DNA of 64,000 nucleotides from positions 3,476,001 through 3,540,000 of the forward strand of contig NZ_CP109434.1 in assembly GCF_036227105.1 (NCBI RefSeq). The letters are read 5' to 3'. Both the position numbers and the translations under genes were made by a program. The notes under the pieces are model-generated. The model did no database searches and was not told the origin of the DNA. It saw only the letters and a program-made list of their open reading frames with translations. This stretch comes from Amycolatopsis sp. NBC_01488 (GTDB lineage Bacteria; Actinomycetota; Actinomycetes; Mycobacteriales; Pseudonocardiaceae). Positions 36,543 to 45,106 of the stretch are shown here, piece after piece. Each line of letters starts with the position of its first letter. Positions within the stretch are counted from its first letter, which is position 1.

Positions 36543-37379
36543 GTGGTTGAACTGCTGGGACCGGCCGAGATCCGGGGGCTGGCGGCCGAACTCGACGTGC
36601 GGCCGACCAAGAAGCTCGGGCAGAACTTCGTGCACGATCCCAACACCGTCCGGCGGATCGTGGAGCTGGCGAACGTCGGCCCGGACGACGTCGTCCTCGA
36701 GGTCGGGCCCGGGCTCGGGTCGCTGACCCTGGGGCTGCTCGCCACCGGCGCGCACGTCGTCGCCGTCGAAATCGATCCCAAGCTCGCCGCCCGGCTGCCC
36801 GGGACCGTCGCCGAGCGTGGGGCCGAGGCCGCCGGGCGCCTCACCGTCGTCGGTGCCGACGCGCTGCGCGTCACCCGTGACCAGCTGCCCGAGCCGACCG
36901 CGCTCGTCGCGAACCTGCCCTACAACGTCGCCGTCCCGGTCGTGCTGCACCTGCTCGCCGAGCTGCCGTCCCTCCACTCCGGCCTCGTCATGGTCCAGAC
37001 CGAGGTCGCCGACCGGATGGCGGCCGGCCCCGGCAGCCGGATCTACGGCGTGCCCAGCGTCAAGCTCGCCTACTACGGCCCGGCGCGCAAGGTCGCCGCC
37101 GTGCCGCGCTCGGTGTTCTGGCCGGTGCCGAACGTCGACTCCGCGCTCGTCGCCTTCGAACGCGGTGACGCTCCGGCGTCGGACGACCGCGATCGGCTCT
37201 TCGGCCTGGTCGACGCCGCTTTCTCACAGCGCAGGAAGACGCTCCGCGCCGCGCTCGCGGGCTGGGCGGGCTCGGCCGAGCGGGCCGGGGAGCTGCTCAC
37301 GGCGGCCGGGATCGACCCGAAGACCCGCGGTGAGCAGCTCGATGTGCACGACTTCGCCCGGCTCGCCGCTGTCCGTTAG
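36543..37379 (+). CDS. rsmA: 16S rRNA (adenine(1518)-N6/adenine(1519)-N6)-dimethyltransferase
   Basis: KsgA/RsmA of 278 aa, dimethylating two adenosines in helix 45 of 16S rRNA. It has [20 protein letters not shown], the SAM motif [22 protein letters not shown], and the catalytic motif [14 protein letters not shown]. The C-terminal domain keeps [17 protein letters not shown] and [12 protein letters not shown]. The GTG at 36543 matches a leaderless TAGGCT promoter. In mycobacteria it is cotranscribed with rpfB and ispE; here a terminator and repeats isolate it from rpfB. Confidence 0.96.
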   Translation: MVELLGPAEIRGLAAELDVRPTKKLGQNFVHDPNTVRRIVELANVGPDDVVLEVGPGLGSLTLGLLATGAHVVAVEIDPKLAARLPGTVAERGAEAAGRLTVVGADALRVTRDQLPEPTALVANLPYNVAVPVVLHLLAELPSLHSGLVMVQTEVADRMAAGPGSRIYGVPSVKLAYYGPARKVAAVPRSVFWPVPNVDSALVAFERGDAPASDDRDRLFGLVDAAFSQRRKTLRAALAGWAGSAERAGELLTAAGIDPKTRGEQLDVHDFARLAAVR

Positions 37380-37518
37380 CAAGTCCACAGTGGAAGTGAA
37401 AGCGGTCCGGCGAAAATACCCCTCCTGGCGTGCCGTCTCGCGATTCGGACACCGCCACTCGTGTGATCTGGGCCGATGCGCTTGCTTTCGCTCCTCGGGA
37501 TCGGTTTTACTCAGTACG

Positions 37519-37605
37519 TCCATCCCGAGCGACTGAGAGACCTGGCTCGCCGAAGTCGCAGCAACCACCCCCCACGGGGCAGGTGCTACCGCCAGGACCG
37601 ATGGA
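37519..37605 (+). ncRNA. SAM-I-type (S-box) riboswitch
   Basis: TCCATC (37519-37524) pairs with GATGGA (37600-37605) as P1. Between them the S-box landmarks follow in order: CCCGAGCGACTGAGAGACC, TGGCTC, GCCGAAGTCGCAGCAACC, a short GC helix (CCCC-ACGGGG) and GGTGCTACCGCCAGGACC. This matches the GAG-n-GAGGGA, TGAA, GGCAACC, GGTGC-n-A-n-CC pattern of SAM-I. The downstream gene encodes a MetN-like protein, which fits SAM/methionine control. Relation to the SAM-IV variant cannot be excluded by eye. Confidence 0.8.
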
Positions 37606-37775
37606 GGCCGTTTCCGATGAAGAGGGTAGCCCGCCCCCTGCTCCTGACCAAGCGTCGCGTCGTCGACGAAGGCCGCCGCTCCGTGACCGCATGTCGACGC
37701 TCCCACTGAGCTTGTCGTAGCCGGTCCACCTCTTCTTCACGCACCGTCCTCTCAGGACGGACTTCGCTTGCGGCC

Positions 37776-37805
37776 GGGTGCCGCGCGTCGCGCGCACCCC
37801 GTTTT
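37776..37805 (+). terminator. Terminator hairpin of the SAM riboswitch expression platform
   Basis: GGGTGC with CGCG (37776-37786) pairs with GCGC and GCACCC (37790-37799) through a stem of about 10 bp with one bulge and a 3-nt loop, followed by GTTTTC (37801-37806). It ends 11 nt before the GTG start of the MetN-like gene. A smaller hairpin CCGTCCT-CTC-AGGACGG lies at 37744-37760. Position and T-run suggest premature termination when SAM is bound. The competing antiterminator was not resolved by eye. Confidence 0.6.
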
Positions 37806-37816
37806 CTGGAGCCTTC

Positions 37817-38827
37817 GTGATCACCGTCGAAAACCTGTCCAAAACCTTTGCCACCAACGGAAATTCGGTTCTCGCTCTGCGCGACGTGAGCGTCGACGTC
37901 CAGGCGGGCTCGCTGTTCGGCGTGGTCGGCCCGACCGGGTCCGGCAAGTCCGTCCTCGCCCGCTGCATCGCGCTGCAGGAGCGCCCCGACCGCGGCGTCG
38001 TCCGTCTCGACGGCCTCAACACCGGCACGCTCGACGGCCGCCGGCTCCGGGAGATCCGTCGCCAGCTGGGCGTCGTCTCGACGAAGCCGACGCTGATCGC
38101 CGAGCGGACGATCGCCGGCAACATCGCCTCCCCGCTCGAGCAGCTCGGCATCGACGGCCCGCAGCGCCGCAGCCGGGTCGGTTCGCTGCTCGACCTCGTC
38201 GGCCTGACCCAGCGCGCGACCCAGCGTCCCGGCGAGCTGTCCGAGGGGCAGCTCCGCCGCGTCGCGGTCGCCAAGGCGCTGGCCGCGGCCCCCGCCGTCC
38301 TGCTCGCCGACGACCCGACCGCCGGCATCGACCCGGAGGAGGCCGGCGCGGTGCTCACCGTGCTCGACCGCGCCCGCTCCGAGCTGGGCACCACCGTCGT
38401 GGTCACGACGCCGGACGCCAGTGTGGTCCGCCGGGTCTGCGACGACGTCGCGGTGCTCGAAGACGGCACGGTCGTCGAGCGCGGCAGCGTCCTCGACCTG
38501 ATCTCGAACCCGGCCAGCCGCACCGCGCAGGCGCTGCTGCCGGCCATCGAGACCACCCGCGCGCAGTCGGCGCGCTACGACCGCTCGGTCGACGTCGTGC
38601 TGGTCGGCTTCGCGTCGGTCGGTGCGCTGCTGCCCGAGGCCGCGGGCCGGTTCGACGTCGAGTTCGCCACCATCGGCGGCGGCCTGACCCGCATCGGCGA
38701 CACCCCGGTCGGCCGGTTCCGCCTCGGCGTCCGCGGCGAGCGGGCGGACGCGGCGCTGGCGTGGGTCGCCGAGCGCGGTGGCCACGTGACGCACACCGCG
38801 CGCGGCCCCCAGGGCGTCGCGGCCTGA
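37817..38827 (+). CDS. MetN-like ABC ATPase homologue with NIL domain and degenerate catalytic motifs
   Basis: Protein of 336 aa that aligns with the methionine-importer ATPase MetN throughout, including the C-terminal methionine-binding NIL (ACT-like) domain (about residues 255-330). Walker A is intact (GPTGSGKS). The Q-loop Gln is missing (VVSTKPTLI where MetN has IFQHFNLL), the signature is LSEGQ, Walker B ends Asp-Asp (LLADDPTAGID, no catalytic Glu), and the H-loop His is Pro (VTTPDASVV). No metI permease or metQ lipoprotein gene is nearby. It may bind ATP and methionine but hydrolyse poorly, suggesting a sensor role. It is monocistronic, between a SAM riboswitch and a terminator. Confidence 0.85.
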   Translation: MITVENLSKTFATNGNSVLALRDVSVDVQAGSLFGVVGPTGSGKSVLARCIALQERPDRGVVRLDGLNTGTLDGRRLREIRRQLGVVSTKPTLIAERTIAGNIASPLEQLGIDGPQRRSRVGSLLDLVGLTQRATQRPGELSEGQLRRVAVAKALAAAPAVLLADDPTAGIDPEEAGAVLTVLDRARSELGTTVVVTTPDASVVRRVCDDVAVLEDGTVVERGSVLDLISNPASRTAQALLPAIETTRAQSARYDRSVDVVLVGFASVGALLPEAAGRFDVEFATIGGGLTRIGDTPVGRFRLGVRGERADAALAWVAERGGHVTHTARGPQGVAA

Positions 38828-38840
38828 TCGAACGCTCGAG

Positions 38841-38875
38841 AACGCCCCGATGCGCACGTCGCATCGGGGCGTTTT
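38841..38875 (+). terminator. Intrinsic terminator of the MetN-like gene
   Basis: AACGCCCCGATGCG (38841-38854) and CGCATCGGGGCGTT (38860-38873) form a perfect 14-bp stem with a 5-nt loop, followed by TT. It isolates the gene from ispE. Confidence 0.88.
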
Positions 38876-38885
38876 CGCGGGCACG

Positions 38886-38891
38886 TAGGCT
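38886..38891 (+). promoter_or_regulatory. TAGGCT -10 element, leaderless promoter of ispE
   Basis: TAGGCT, 6 nt, then the GTG of ispE. It lies just after the upstream terminator, giving ispE its own promoter. Confidence 0.6.
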
Positions 38892-38897
38892 GGTCGG

Positions 38898-39860
38898 GTG
38901 CTCGCCGTAGTTCCGCCTCCAGTCACCGTCCGGGTCCCGGCCAAGGTCAATCTGCACCTGGCGGTCGACGACCTGCGCGAAGACGGTTACCACGAGCTGG
39001 TGACCGTGTTCCAGGCCCTGTCGCTGACTGACGAGGTGACCGTCGCGGTCACCGAAGAACCGGGCCTGGAGATCTACGGCGAAGGCGAGGGGTCGGTCCC
39101 GACCGGCCCCGAAAACCTGGCCTGGCGCGCGGTCGAAGCGCTTTCCGCGCACGTCGGGCGCACCGGTGAGCCGAAGGTCCGCGTGGTGCTGCGCAAGGGC
39201 ATCCCGGTCGCGGGCGGCCTGGCGGGCGGCAGCGCCGACGCGGCGGCGACCCTGGTCGGGCTGGCTTCACTGTGGAACCTCGACGTCACGCGCGACGAAC
39301 TGGCCGAGATCGCCGCCGGGCTGGGCAGCGACGTCCCGTTCGCGCTCTACGGCGGCACCGCGCTGGGTACCGGGCGCGGTGAGCGGCTCGTCCCGGTGCT
39401 GTCGCGGCACACCTTCCACTGGGTGCTGGCGTTCGACGCCGAAGGGCTGTCGACGCCGAAGGTGTTCAAGGAGCTGGACCGCCTGCGTGTGGACGGCAAC
39501 CCGCCGCGGATCGGCTCGCACACCCCGGTCGTCGAGGCGCTGGCCTCGGGCGACCCGCGGCAGCTCGCGCTGCTGCTGGGCAACGACCTCCAGGCGGCGG
39601 CGGTTTCGCTGCGGCCCGGGCTGCGCCGGACGCTGCGGGCCGGCGTCAACGCGGGCGCGCTCGCCGGCACGGTCTCCGGATCGGGCCCGACCTGCGCGTT
39701 CCTCTGCGAGAACGCGCAGTCCGCGGTCGAAGTCGCCGCGGAGCTGTCGGGTGCGGGGGTGTGCCGCACGGTCCGGGTGGCGCACGGCCCGGTCCCGGGT
39801 GCGAGAGTGGTCGGCGGGGACGACGCGCCGCGCCCGGCATCGCCGCGGGTGCACGCGTGA
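38898..39860 (+). CDS. ispE: 4-(cytidine 5'-diphospho)-2-C-methyl-D-erythritol kinase
   Basis: GHMP kinase of 320 aa in the MEP isoprenoid pathway. It shows the substrate motif [20 protein letters not shown], the ATP-binding GHMP motif [17 protein letters not shown] (about residues 103-119), [21 protein letters not shown] and the C-terminal [14 protein letters not shown]. The GTG at 38898 is fixed by the leaderless promoter. A hairpin ATTCCCCGG/CCGGGAAT (39871-39900) after the stop may terminate it. Confidence 0.95.
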   Translation: MLAVVPPPVTVRVPAKVNLHLAVDDLREDGYHELVTVFQALSLTDEVTVAVTEEPGLEIYGEGEGSVPTGPENLAWRAVEALSAHVGRTGEPKVRVVLRKGIPVAGGLAGGSADAAATLVGLASLWNLDVTRDELAEIAAGLGSDVPFALYGGTALGTGRGERLVPVLSRHTFHWVLAFDAEGLSTPKVFKELDRLRVDGNPPRIGSHTPVVEALASGDPRQLALLLGNDLQAAAVSLRPGLRRTLRAGVNAGALAGTVSGSGPTCAFLCENAQSAVEVAAELSGAGVCRTVRVAHGPVPGARVVGGDDAPRPASPRVHA

Positions 39861-39951
39861 AGCACGCCGAATTCCCCGGCCCACTGTGCGGTCCGGGAAT
39901 ACGAACATGCCGGTGTGGCGTTGTGTTCGTGGGTCGCCGAGGCTCGACTGC

Positions 39952-39964
39952 GTCCAAAGTGGAC
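39952..39964. repeat. GTCCA-N3-TGGAC palindrome copy (centre AAG)
   Basis: Perfect copy in the non-coding gap between ispE and the ABC-F gene, showing that the motif is not tied to protein sequence. Confidence 0.6.
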
Positions 39965-40100
39965 TTGACCGGTCGTCGCCATCGCTTCGTCAACAACGTC
40001 GAAGTGCGTCGGGCGACCCGAAATTCGGCTCACACCGGGACCATCGAATCCTGGTTCGGCCTCGTGGCAGTGTCTCCCAAAGAGAGGATCGGCTGAGCGG

Positions 40101-41867
40101 ATGGCCAACCTGGTCAACCTGGAGGCGGTGAGCAAGTCCTACGGGGTGCGCCCGCTCCTGGACGGCGTGTCGCTCGGCGTCGCGGCCGGCCAGCGCATCG
40201 GCGTCGTCGGCCTCAACGGCGGCGGCAAGACCACGCTCCTCGAAGTCCTTTCCGGACTCGCCGAGCCCGATTCCGGGCGGGTGAGCCATGTCGGCGGCCT
40301 GCGGATGGCCGTCGTCACCCAGCGGACCGAGCTGCCGGAGGGCAGCACGGTCGGCGACGTCGTCCTCGAACGCTACGGCGCCGAGCACGAATGGGCGGCC
40401 GACGCCCGCGTCCGGTCCATTGTGGACGGGCTCGGGATCACCGCGATCGGCCTGGAGACGCCGACGGCGAACCTCTCCGGTGGCGAGCGCCGCCGGGTTG
40501 CCCTGGCCGCGGCGCTGACCGGCGAGCTCGACCTCGTCGTGCTCGACGAGCCGACCAACCACCTGGACGTCGAAGGTGTCCGCTGGCTCGCCGACCACCT
40601 GCTGGCGCGGCGGATCGCGGTCGTGGTCGTCACCCACGACCGGTGGTTCCTCGACACCGTCGCGACGCTGACGTGGGAGGTCGCGAACGGCCGCGTCGAG
40701 CAGTACGAAGGTGGTTACGCCGACTGGATCTTCGCGCGCGCCGAGCGGGCGCGGCTGGCCGCGACGGCCGAGGAGAAGCGGCAGAACCTGGCCCGCAAGG
40801 AGCTGGCGTGGCTGCGCCGCGGTCCGCAGGCGCGCTCGTCGAAGCCGCGCTACCGCATCGAAGCGGCCGAAGCGCTGATCGCCGACGTTCCGCCGCCGCG
40901 CGACTCCGTCGAACTGCAGGCGTTCGCGAAGCGGCGTCTCGGCAAGACCGTGCTGGAGCTGGAAGACACGACGTACACGGTGGGCGAGCGGACGCTGCTC
41001 GACCACGTCACCTGGCGGATCGGGCCGGGCGACCGGATCGGCCTGGTGGGGATCAACGGCTCGGGCAAGACGTCGCTGCTGAAACTGCTCGGCGGCGACG
41101 TCGAAGGCTCGACCGGGCGCCGGATCGAGGGCAAGACGGTCGCGCTCGCGCACCTGCGCCAGGAACTCGACGACCTGCCCGGCGACCTGCGCGTGCTGCA
41201 GGCGATCGAGCAGATCGCCGGGCGCGTGGTGTTCGGCAAGCAGGAGATGACGGCGTCGCAGCTCGGCGAGAAGCTCGGCTTCCCGCAGGCCCGCCAGTGG
41301 ACCCCGGTCGGCGACCTGTCGGGTGGCGAGCGGCGCCGGCTGCAGCTGTGCCGGCTGCTGATGGCCGAGCCGAACGTCCTGCTGCTCGACGAGCCGACGA
41401 ACGACCTGGACATCGACACGCTGCAGCAGCTGGAGGACCTCCTCGACGGCTGGCCCGGCACGATGGTCGTGGTTTCGCACGACCGCTACCTGGTGGAACG
41501 CGTCTGCGACACGATCGTCGCTCTCTTCGGCGACGGCCGCATCACCCACCTCCCGGGCGGCATCGAGGAGTACCTGAACCGCCGCGCCCTGGCCAAGGAA
41601 CCGGCGGCCGCGGCGGCTCCGACGGCGGAGAAGGCGGAGGCGAAGAAGTCGGCGGCGGACCTCCGGGCGGCGCAGAAGGAGCTGGGGCGGCTGGAGAGGA
41701 AGCTCGACCAGCTGCACGCGAAGGAGGAGAAGCTCCACACGGCGCTGCTGGAAGCGGCCACGGACCCGGCGAAGCTGATGGAGCTGAACGCGGAGCTGAA
41801 GGGCGTCCAGGGCGAGATCGAGGACGTCGAAGGCCGGTGGCTGGAGACGTCCGAACTGCTGGAGTGA
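40101..41867 (+). CDS. ABC-F family ATPase (Uup/EttA-like translation factor)
   Basis: Soluble tandem ATPase of 588 aa without membrane domains. Both halves have intact Walker A (VGLNGGGKTT; VGINGSGKTS), signature (LSGGERRRVALA; LSGGERRRLQLC) and Walker B with Glu (LDEPTNHLD; LDEPTNDLD). The linker (about residues 210-285) is the P-site interaction motif. The C-terminal ~80 residues form an Uup-like coiled coil (ADLRAAQKELGRLERKLDQL). It likely acts on ribosomes or DNA structures rather than transport. The 240-bp upstream gap contains a perfect GTCCA-N3-TGGAC copy and no gene. Confidence 0.92.
   Translation: MANLVNLEAVSKSYGVRPLLDGVSLGVAAGQRIGVVGLNGGGKTTLLEVLSGLAEPDSGRVSHVGGLRMAVVTQRTELPEGSTVGDVVLERYGAEHEWAADARVRSIVDGLGITAIGLETPTANLSGGERRRVALAAALTGELDLVVLDEPTNHLDVEGVRWLADHLLARRIAVVVVTHDRWFLDTVATLTWEVANGRVEQYEGGYADWIFARAERARLAATAEEKRQNLARKELAWLRRGPQARSSKPRYRIEAAEALIADVPPPRDSVELQAFAKRRLGKTVLELEDTTYTVGERTLLDHVTWRIGPGDRIGLVGINGSGKTSLLKLLGGDVEGSTGRRIEGKTVALAHLRQELDDLPGDLRVLQAIEQIAGRVVFGKQEMTASQLGEKLGFPQARQWTPVGDLSGGERRRLQLCRLLMAEPNVLLLDEPTNDLDIDTLQQLEDLLDGWPGTMVVVSHDRYLVERVCDTIVALFGDGRITHLPGGIEEYLNRRALAKEPAAAAAPTAEKAEAKKSAADLRAAQKELGRLERKLDQLHAKEEKLHTALLEAATDPAKLMELNAELKGVQGEIEDVEGRWLETSELLE
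40415..40427. repeat. GTCCA-N3-TGGAC palindrome copy (centre TTG)
   Basis: Perfect copy in the ABC-F gene, read as Ser-Ile-Val-Asp with an ATT codon. Confidence 0.6.
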
Positions 41868-41892
41868 CACGGCTGCCAGTAATGTCTGCCTC

Positions 41893-43581
41893 ATGAGCAG
41901 GTTCGTGGACACGCTCGTCGCCACCGCGGCGGGGCGAGGTCAGCAGCGTGGCATGGTCACCGGGGAGCCCAAGGAGCCGGTCCGGCGGACCTGGGCCGAG
42001 GTGCACGAAGAAGCCCGGCGGATCGCCGGTGGGCTCGTCGCCGGTGGGTTCGAGCGCGGGGGTGCCGTCGCGGTGCTGGCCGCCGCTCCGGTGCTGATCG
42101 CGCCGACCGTGCAGGCCGTGTGGCTGGCCGGTGGCAGCGTCACCATGCTGCACCAGCCGACCCCGCGCACTGACCTCGCTGAGTGGGCCGAGGACACCGT
42201 GCGGGTGCTGGGCATGATCGGGGCGAACCTGGTGCTGCTCGGCGAGCCCTTCGACCAGCTGGCCCCGGTGCTCGAGGAGAAGGGCATCGGCTACCGGCTC
42301 ATCACCGAGCTGACCAAAGCCGAGCCGCTTGCCGAAGTCGTCCCCACCGACGAGGGCGAAACCGCGCTCCTGCAGCTGACCAGCGGCTCGACCGCCGACC
42401 CGAAGGCCGTGCGGATCACCTACGGGAACCTGTACTCCAACGTCAAGGCCATGGTCGACCGCGCGGAGTTCGACTTCGACACCGACGTGATGGTCTCGTG
42501 GCTGCCGACGTTCCACGACATGGGCATGGTCGGCTTCCTGACCGTGCCGATGACCTTCGGCGTCGAGCTGGTCAAGATCACGCCCGTCGAGTTCCTTTCC
42601 GGGCCGTTGATCTGGCCGGAGTTGATCACGAAGTACCACGGCACCACGACGGCGGCCCCGAACTTCGCCTACGCGATCGTCGGGCGGCGGATGGCGCGCG
42701 TCGACGAGGACGACGCCTACGACCTCTCGACGCTGCGGATCGCCCTGAACGGCGCCGAGCCCATCGACGAGACCGCCGTCCAGACCTTTGTGGACGCCGG
42801 TGCCCGGTTCAAGATGCCGGCGGAATGCGTTTTCCCGGCGTACGGCATGGCCGAGGCGACGCTCGCGGTGTCGTTCGCGCCGCTGTTCACCGGCCTCACG
42901 CTCGACGTCGTCGAGGCCGACGCGCTGGAGGCGGACAACCGCGCGGTGCCGGTGCCCGAGGGCGACCCGCGGCGCGGCACTGACGGCGTCCGGTCGTTCG
43001 CGCTGCTCGGCCGTCCGCTGGACGGACTGGAAGCCGAAATCGTCAACGACGCGGGTTCGCGCGTCGGTGACCGCGAAGTCGGCGAGATCCGGCTGCGCGG
43101 CGAGGCCGTGACGCCCGGCTACCTGACGATGGACGGCCCGGTCGCCACCCAGGACGACGAGGGGTGGCTCAACACCGGCGACCTCGGGTACCTGGTGGAT
43201 GGCCAGATCGTCATCTGCGGCCGCCGCAAGGACGTCATCATCATGGGCGGCCGCAACCTGTACCCGACGGACATCGAGCGCGCGGCGACGTCTGTGGAGG
43301 GCGTGCGGGCGGGCAACGCGGTGGCGGTGCGGCTGGACGCGGGCAGCCGTCGTGAGCGCTTTGCGGTGGTCGTCGAGTCGAAGCTGGCGGGCGACGCCGA
43401 AGCCGAGAAGAACCTGATGAAGCAGGTCTCGGCGCGGGTGCGCGACGCCGTGGACATGCGGCCGTACGCGGTGGTGGTGCTGCCGGCGGGGAGCCTGCCG
43501 AAGACGCCGTCGGGCAAGGTGAAGCGCGCGGCGACGGCGCAGCAGTTCGCGGACAAGATCAAGAAGAACGCCGACGGCTGA
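41893..43581 (+). CDS. Fatty-acyl-AMP ligase / acyl-CoA synthetase (FadD family, Pks16 position)
   Basis: ANL-superfamily adenylating enzyme of 562 aa. Visible motifs are the phosphate loop LLQLTSGSTADPKAV, WLPTFHDMGMVGFL (typical of fatty-acyl-AMP ligases), PAYGMAEATLAVSFAPL, and GRRKDVIIMGGRNLYPTDIE followed by the C-terminal Lys in LPKTPSGKVKR. M. tuberculosis has Pks16 (Rv1013) at the same place between ispE and pth. TAATGT lies 7 nt before the ATG, suggesting a leaderless start. Whether the acyl group goes to CoA or an acyl carrier cannot be read here. Confidence 0.9.
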   Translation: MSRFVDTLVATAAGRGQQRGMVTGEPKEPVRRTWAEVHEEARRIAGGLVAGGFERGGAVAVLAAAPVLIAPTVQAVWLAGGSVTMLHQPTPRTDLAEWAEDTVRVLGMIGANLVLLGEPFDQLAPVLEEKGIGYRLITELTKAEPLAEVVPTDEGETALLQLTSGSTADPKAVRITYGNLYSNVKAMVDRAEFDFDTDVMVSWLPTFHDMGMVGFLTVPMTFGVELVKITPVEFLSGPLIWPELITKYHGTTTAAPNFAYAIVGRRMARVDEDDAYDLSTLRIALNGAEPIDETAVQTFVDAGARFKMPAECVFPAYGMAEATLAVSFAPLFTGLTLDVVEADALEADNRAVPVPEGDPRRGTDGVRSFALLGRPLDGLEAEIVNDAGSRVGDREVGEIRLRGEAVTPGYLTMDGPVATQDDEGWLNTGDLGYLVDGQIVICGRRKDVIIMGGRNLYPTDIERAATSVEGVRAGNAVAVRLDAGSRRERFAVVVESKLAGDAEAEKNLMKQVSARVRDAVDMRPYAVVVLPAGSLPKTPSGKVKRAATAQQFADKIKKNADG

Positions 43582-43588
43582 CCGCGCT

Positions 43589-43631
43589 TTCACGTGAAAG
43601 TGCCCACCGGGAAGCGGCACTTTCACGTGAA
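43589..43631. terminator. Bidirectional terminator hairpin
   Basis: TTCACGTGAAAGTGCC (43589-43604) and GGCACTTTCACGTGAA (43616-43631) are exact inverted repeats with an 11-nt loop. TTTCACGTGAAA is itself palindromic in each arm. It separates the convergent acyl-AMP ligase and DivIVA-motif genes. Confidence 0.78.
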
Positions 43632-43641
43632 CGCGGGCGTC

Positions 43642-43998
43642 TCAGCGCTGTTGGAGACGCTCGGCGCGCACCGTCGGCGGGGTGGCGCGCTCGGTCGTGG
43701 CCTGCTCCGACGTGCGGGCGCCCGGGAGGTCCGGGGCGTGGCCGGTGCGGGCGGCGAGCTGGTCTTCCACGGTGTCGAGGAACTCGTCGACCTCGCGTTC
43801 GTCGTAGCCGCGCTTGCCGATCAGCGGCTTCGCGAACATGACGTGGTGCACTTCGGCGGCGGTCAGGTCGTCCTCCTCGGCGAACGTCTTGGCGATCCGC
43901 CGGACGAACTCGTCGACCTCGTGCTTCGCGTAGCCACGGCGGCCGATCGGGGCGTTACCGAAGGTGACCTCGGCGAGGTCTTCGGCGGTGAACGACAT
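43642..43998 (-). CDS. DivIVA-motif protein 1
   Basis: Protein of 118 aa with two copies of the short DivIVA N-terminal motif: [20 protein letters not shown] (about residues 13-32) and [20 protein letters not shown] (about 55-74), each preceded by a TAEDL/TAAEV segment. The tail is low-complexity ([15 protein letters not shown]). It lacks the long coiled coil of Wag31/DivIVA. Such small proteins may be membrane-curvature or polar-growth adaptors, but their role is unknown. The gene lies downstream of a related gene and pth, in the same direction. Confidence 0.8.
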   Translation of the reverse strand: MSFTAEDLAEVTFGNAPIGRRGYAKHEVDEFVRRIAKTFAEEDDLTAAEVHHVMFAKPLIGKRGYDEREVDEFLDTVEDQLAARTGHAPDLPGARTSEQATTERATPPTVRAERLQQR

Positions 43999-44167
43999 GC
44001 AACTCTCCGATTCCGGGGTTGGGCGGTGCGAACTGCCGTACACCGTCCTAGTCCGAGAACAGGCACCCCCGGAAGGGACAGACCCCGAAGCTCACCCCGA
44101 CGGGCGGCTGCCGTCCGCCTGTGAGTGAGCCGGGACTACGCAGCGCTGTGTGGCCGGTCTCACACCG

Positions 44168-44482
44168 TCAGGAGCGGCCGAACCACTTCCGCGGTCCCTG
44201 CGGGCGCTCCTCTTCGACGACCGGACGCGGGTTGCGCAGCTTGATCAGCGCCGCCTCCGCCTCGTCCAGGAACAGGTCGACCTGGGCCTGGTCGTAGCTG
44301 CGCATGCCCACCGGCATGATCGTGAACTCCACGAAGTGGATGTCGTCGGCCGTCAGGATGTTGCGGCCGGCCAGCGCATCGGCGATCAGGTCGAGGAACG
44401 CGTCGACCTCGTCCTCGTTGTAGCCGCGCCGGCCGAAGCGGGGTTTGCCGAACGCGATCGCCCGGACTTCGTCAGGGGTCAT
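44168..44482 (-). CDS. DivIVA-motif protein 2
   Basis: Protein of 104 aa, paralogous to the neighbouring gene. The first motif [20 protein letters not shown] (about residues 11-30) is canonical; the second, [20 protein letters not shown], has diverged. The C-terminus ends KWFGRS. The gene begins 22 bp after pth and ends 169 bp before the second paralogue. The tandem arrangement next to pth suggests duplication and divergence. Confidence 0.8.
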   Translation of the reverse strand: MTPDEVRAIAFGKPRFGRRGYNEDEVDAFLDLIADALAGRNILTADDIHFVEFTIMPVGMRSYDQAQVDLFLDEAEAALIKLRNPRPVVEEERPQGPRKWFGRS

Positions 44483-44503
44483 GGAGTCACCTTGCCACCG
44501 ATG

Positions 44504-45097
44504 TCAGCCCGCATGGAAGGCGTTTTGCGCCGCCGCGAGACCCGTGCCGACCAGCGCTTCGGTCGCGTCCGCGCACCGGTCCACCTCGAACGGGAGCTCC
44601 TTGCGCTCGACCGTCGAGAAATCCTTCAGCACGAAGTCCGCCGGGTCCTGGCGGCCGGGCGGCCGGCCGATGCCGAACCGGACGCGGTAGTAGTCGCGGG
44701 TGCCCAGTGACTTCGTGATCGAGCGGAGCCCGTTGTGGCCGTTGTCGCCGCCGCCGAACTTCAGCTTCAGCGCGCCGAAGTCGACGTCGAGCTCGTCGTG
44801 CACCACGACCACGCCGGTCGGCGGCACCTTGTAGAACCGGGCCGCGCCGACCACCGGGCCGCCGGAGAGGTTCATGTACGTGCGCGGCTTCACGAGCACG
44901 ACGCGCCGGCCGGCCAGCCGGCCCTCGAGCACCTCGCCGCCGCTCTTGTGCGTCTTGAACTTGCCGCCGATCCGGGCGGCCAGCTCGTCCAGCACCATGA
45001 AACCGACGTTGTGCCGGTTTCCGGCGTACTGGGGTCCGGGATTGCCGAGGCCGGCGAGCAGGATCAGCTCGCCGGCCCCGGGCAGGTCTTCGATCAT
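44504..45097 (-). CDS. pth: Peptidyl-tRNA hydrolase
   Basis: Recycles peptidyl-tRNAs dropped from ribosomes. Protein of 197 aa with [21 protein letters not shown] (the catalytic His within NRHNVG, near residue 29), [24 protein letters not shown] (Asp) and [12 protein letters not shown]. The ATG at 45097 fits the family with a short N-terminal extension. It follows rplY by 9 bp, as in many actinobacteria. Confidence 0.95.
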   Translation of the reverse strand: MIEDLPGAGELILLAGLGNPGPQYAGNRHNVGFMVLDELAARIGGKFKTHKSGGEVLEGRLAGRRVVLVKPRTYMNLSGGPVVGAARFYKVPPTGVVVVHDELDVDFGALKLKFGGGDNGHNGLRSITKSLGTRDYYRVRFGIGRPPGRQDPADFVLKDFSTVERKELPFEVDRCADATEALVGTGLAAAQNAFHAG

Positions 45098-45106
45098 GCG
45101 GAAATG

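Noticed and set aside
37617..37709. 30-codon leader peptide downstream of the SAM aptamer
   Set aside because: No methionine enrichment, poor ribosome site and mixed codon use; more likely part of the expression platform.
39990..40090. tRNA-like GATTCGAT/GGTTCGG segment before the ABC-F gene
   Set aside because: No acceptor or anticodon stems can be formed around it.
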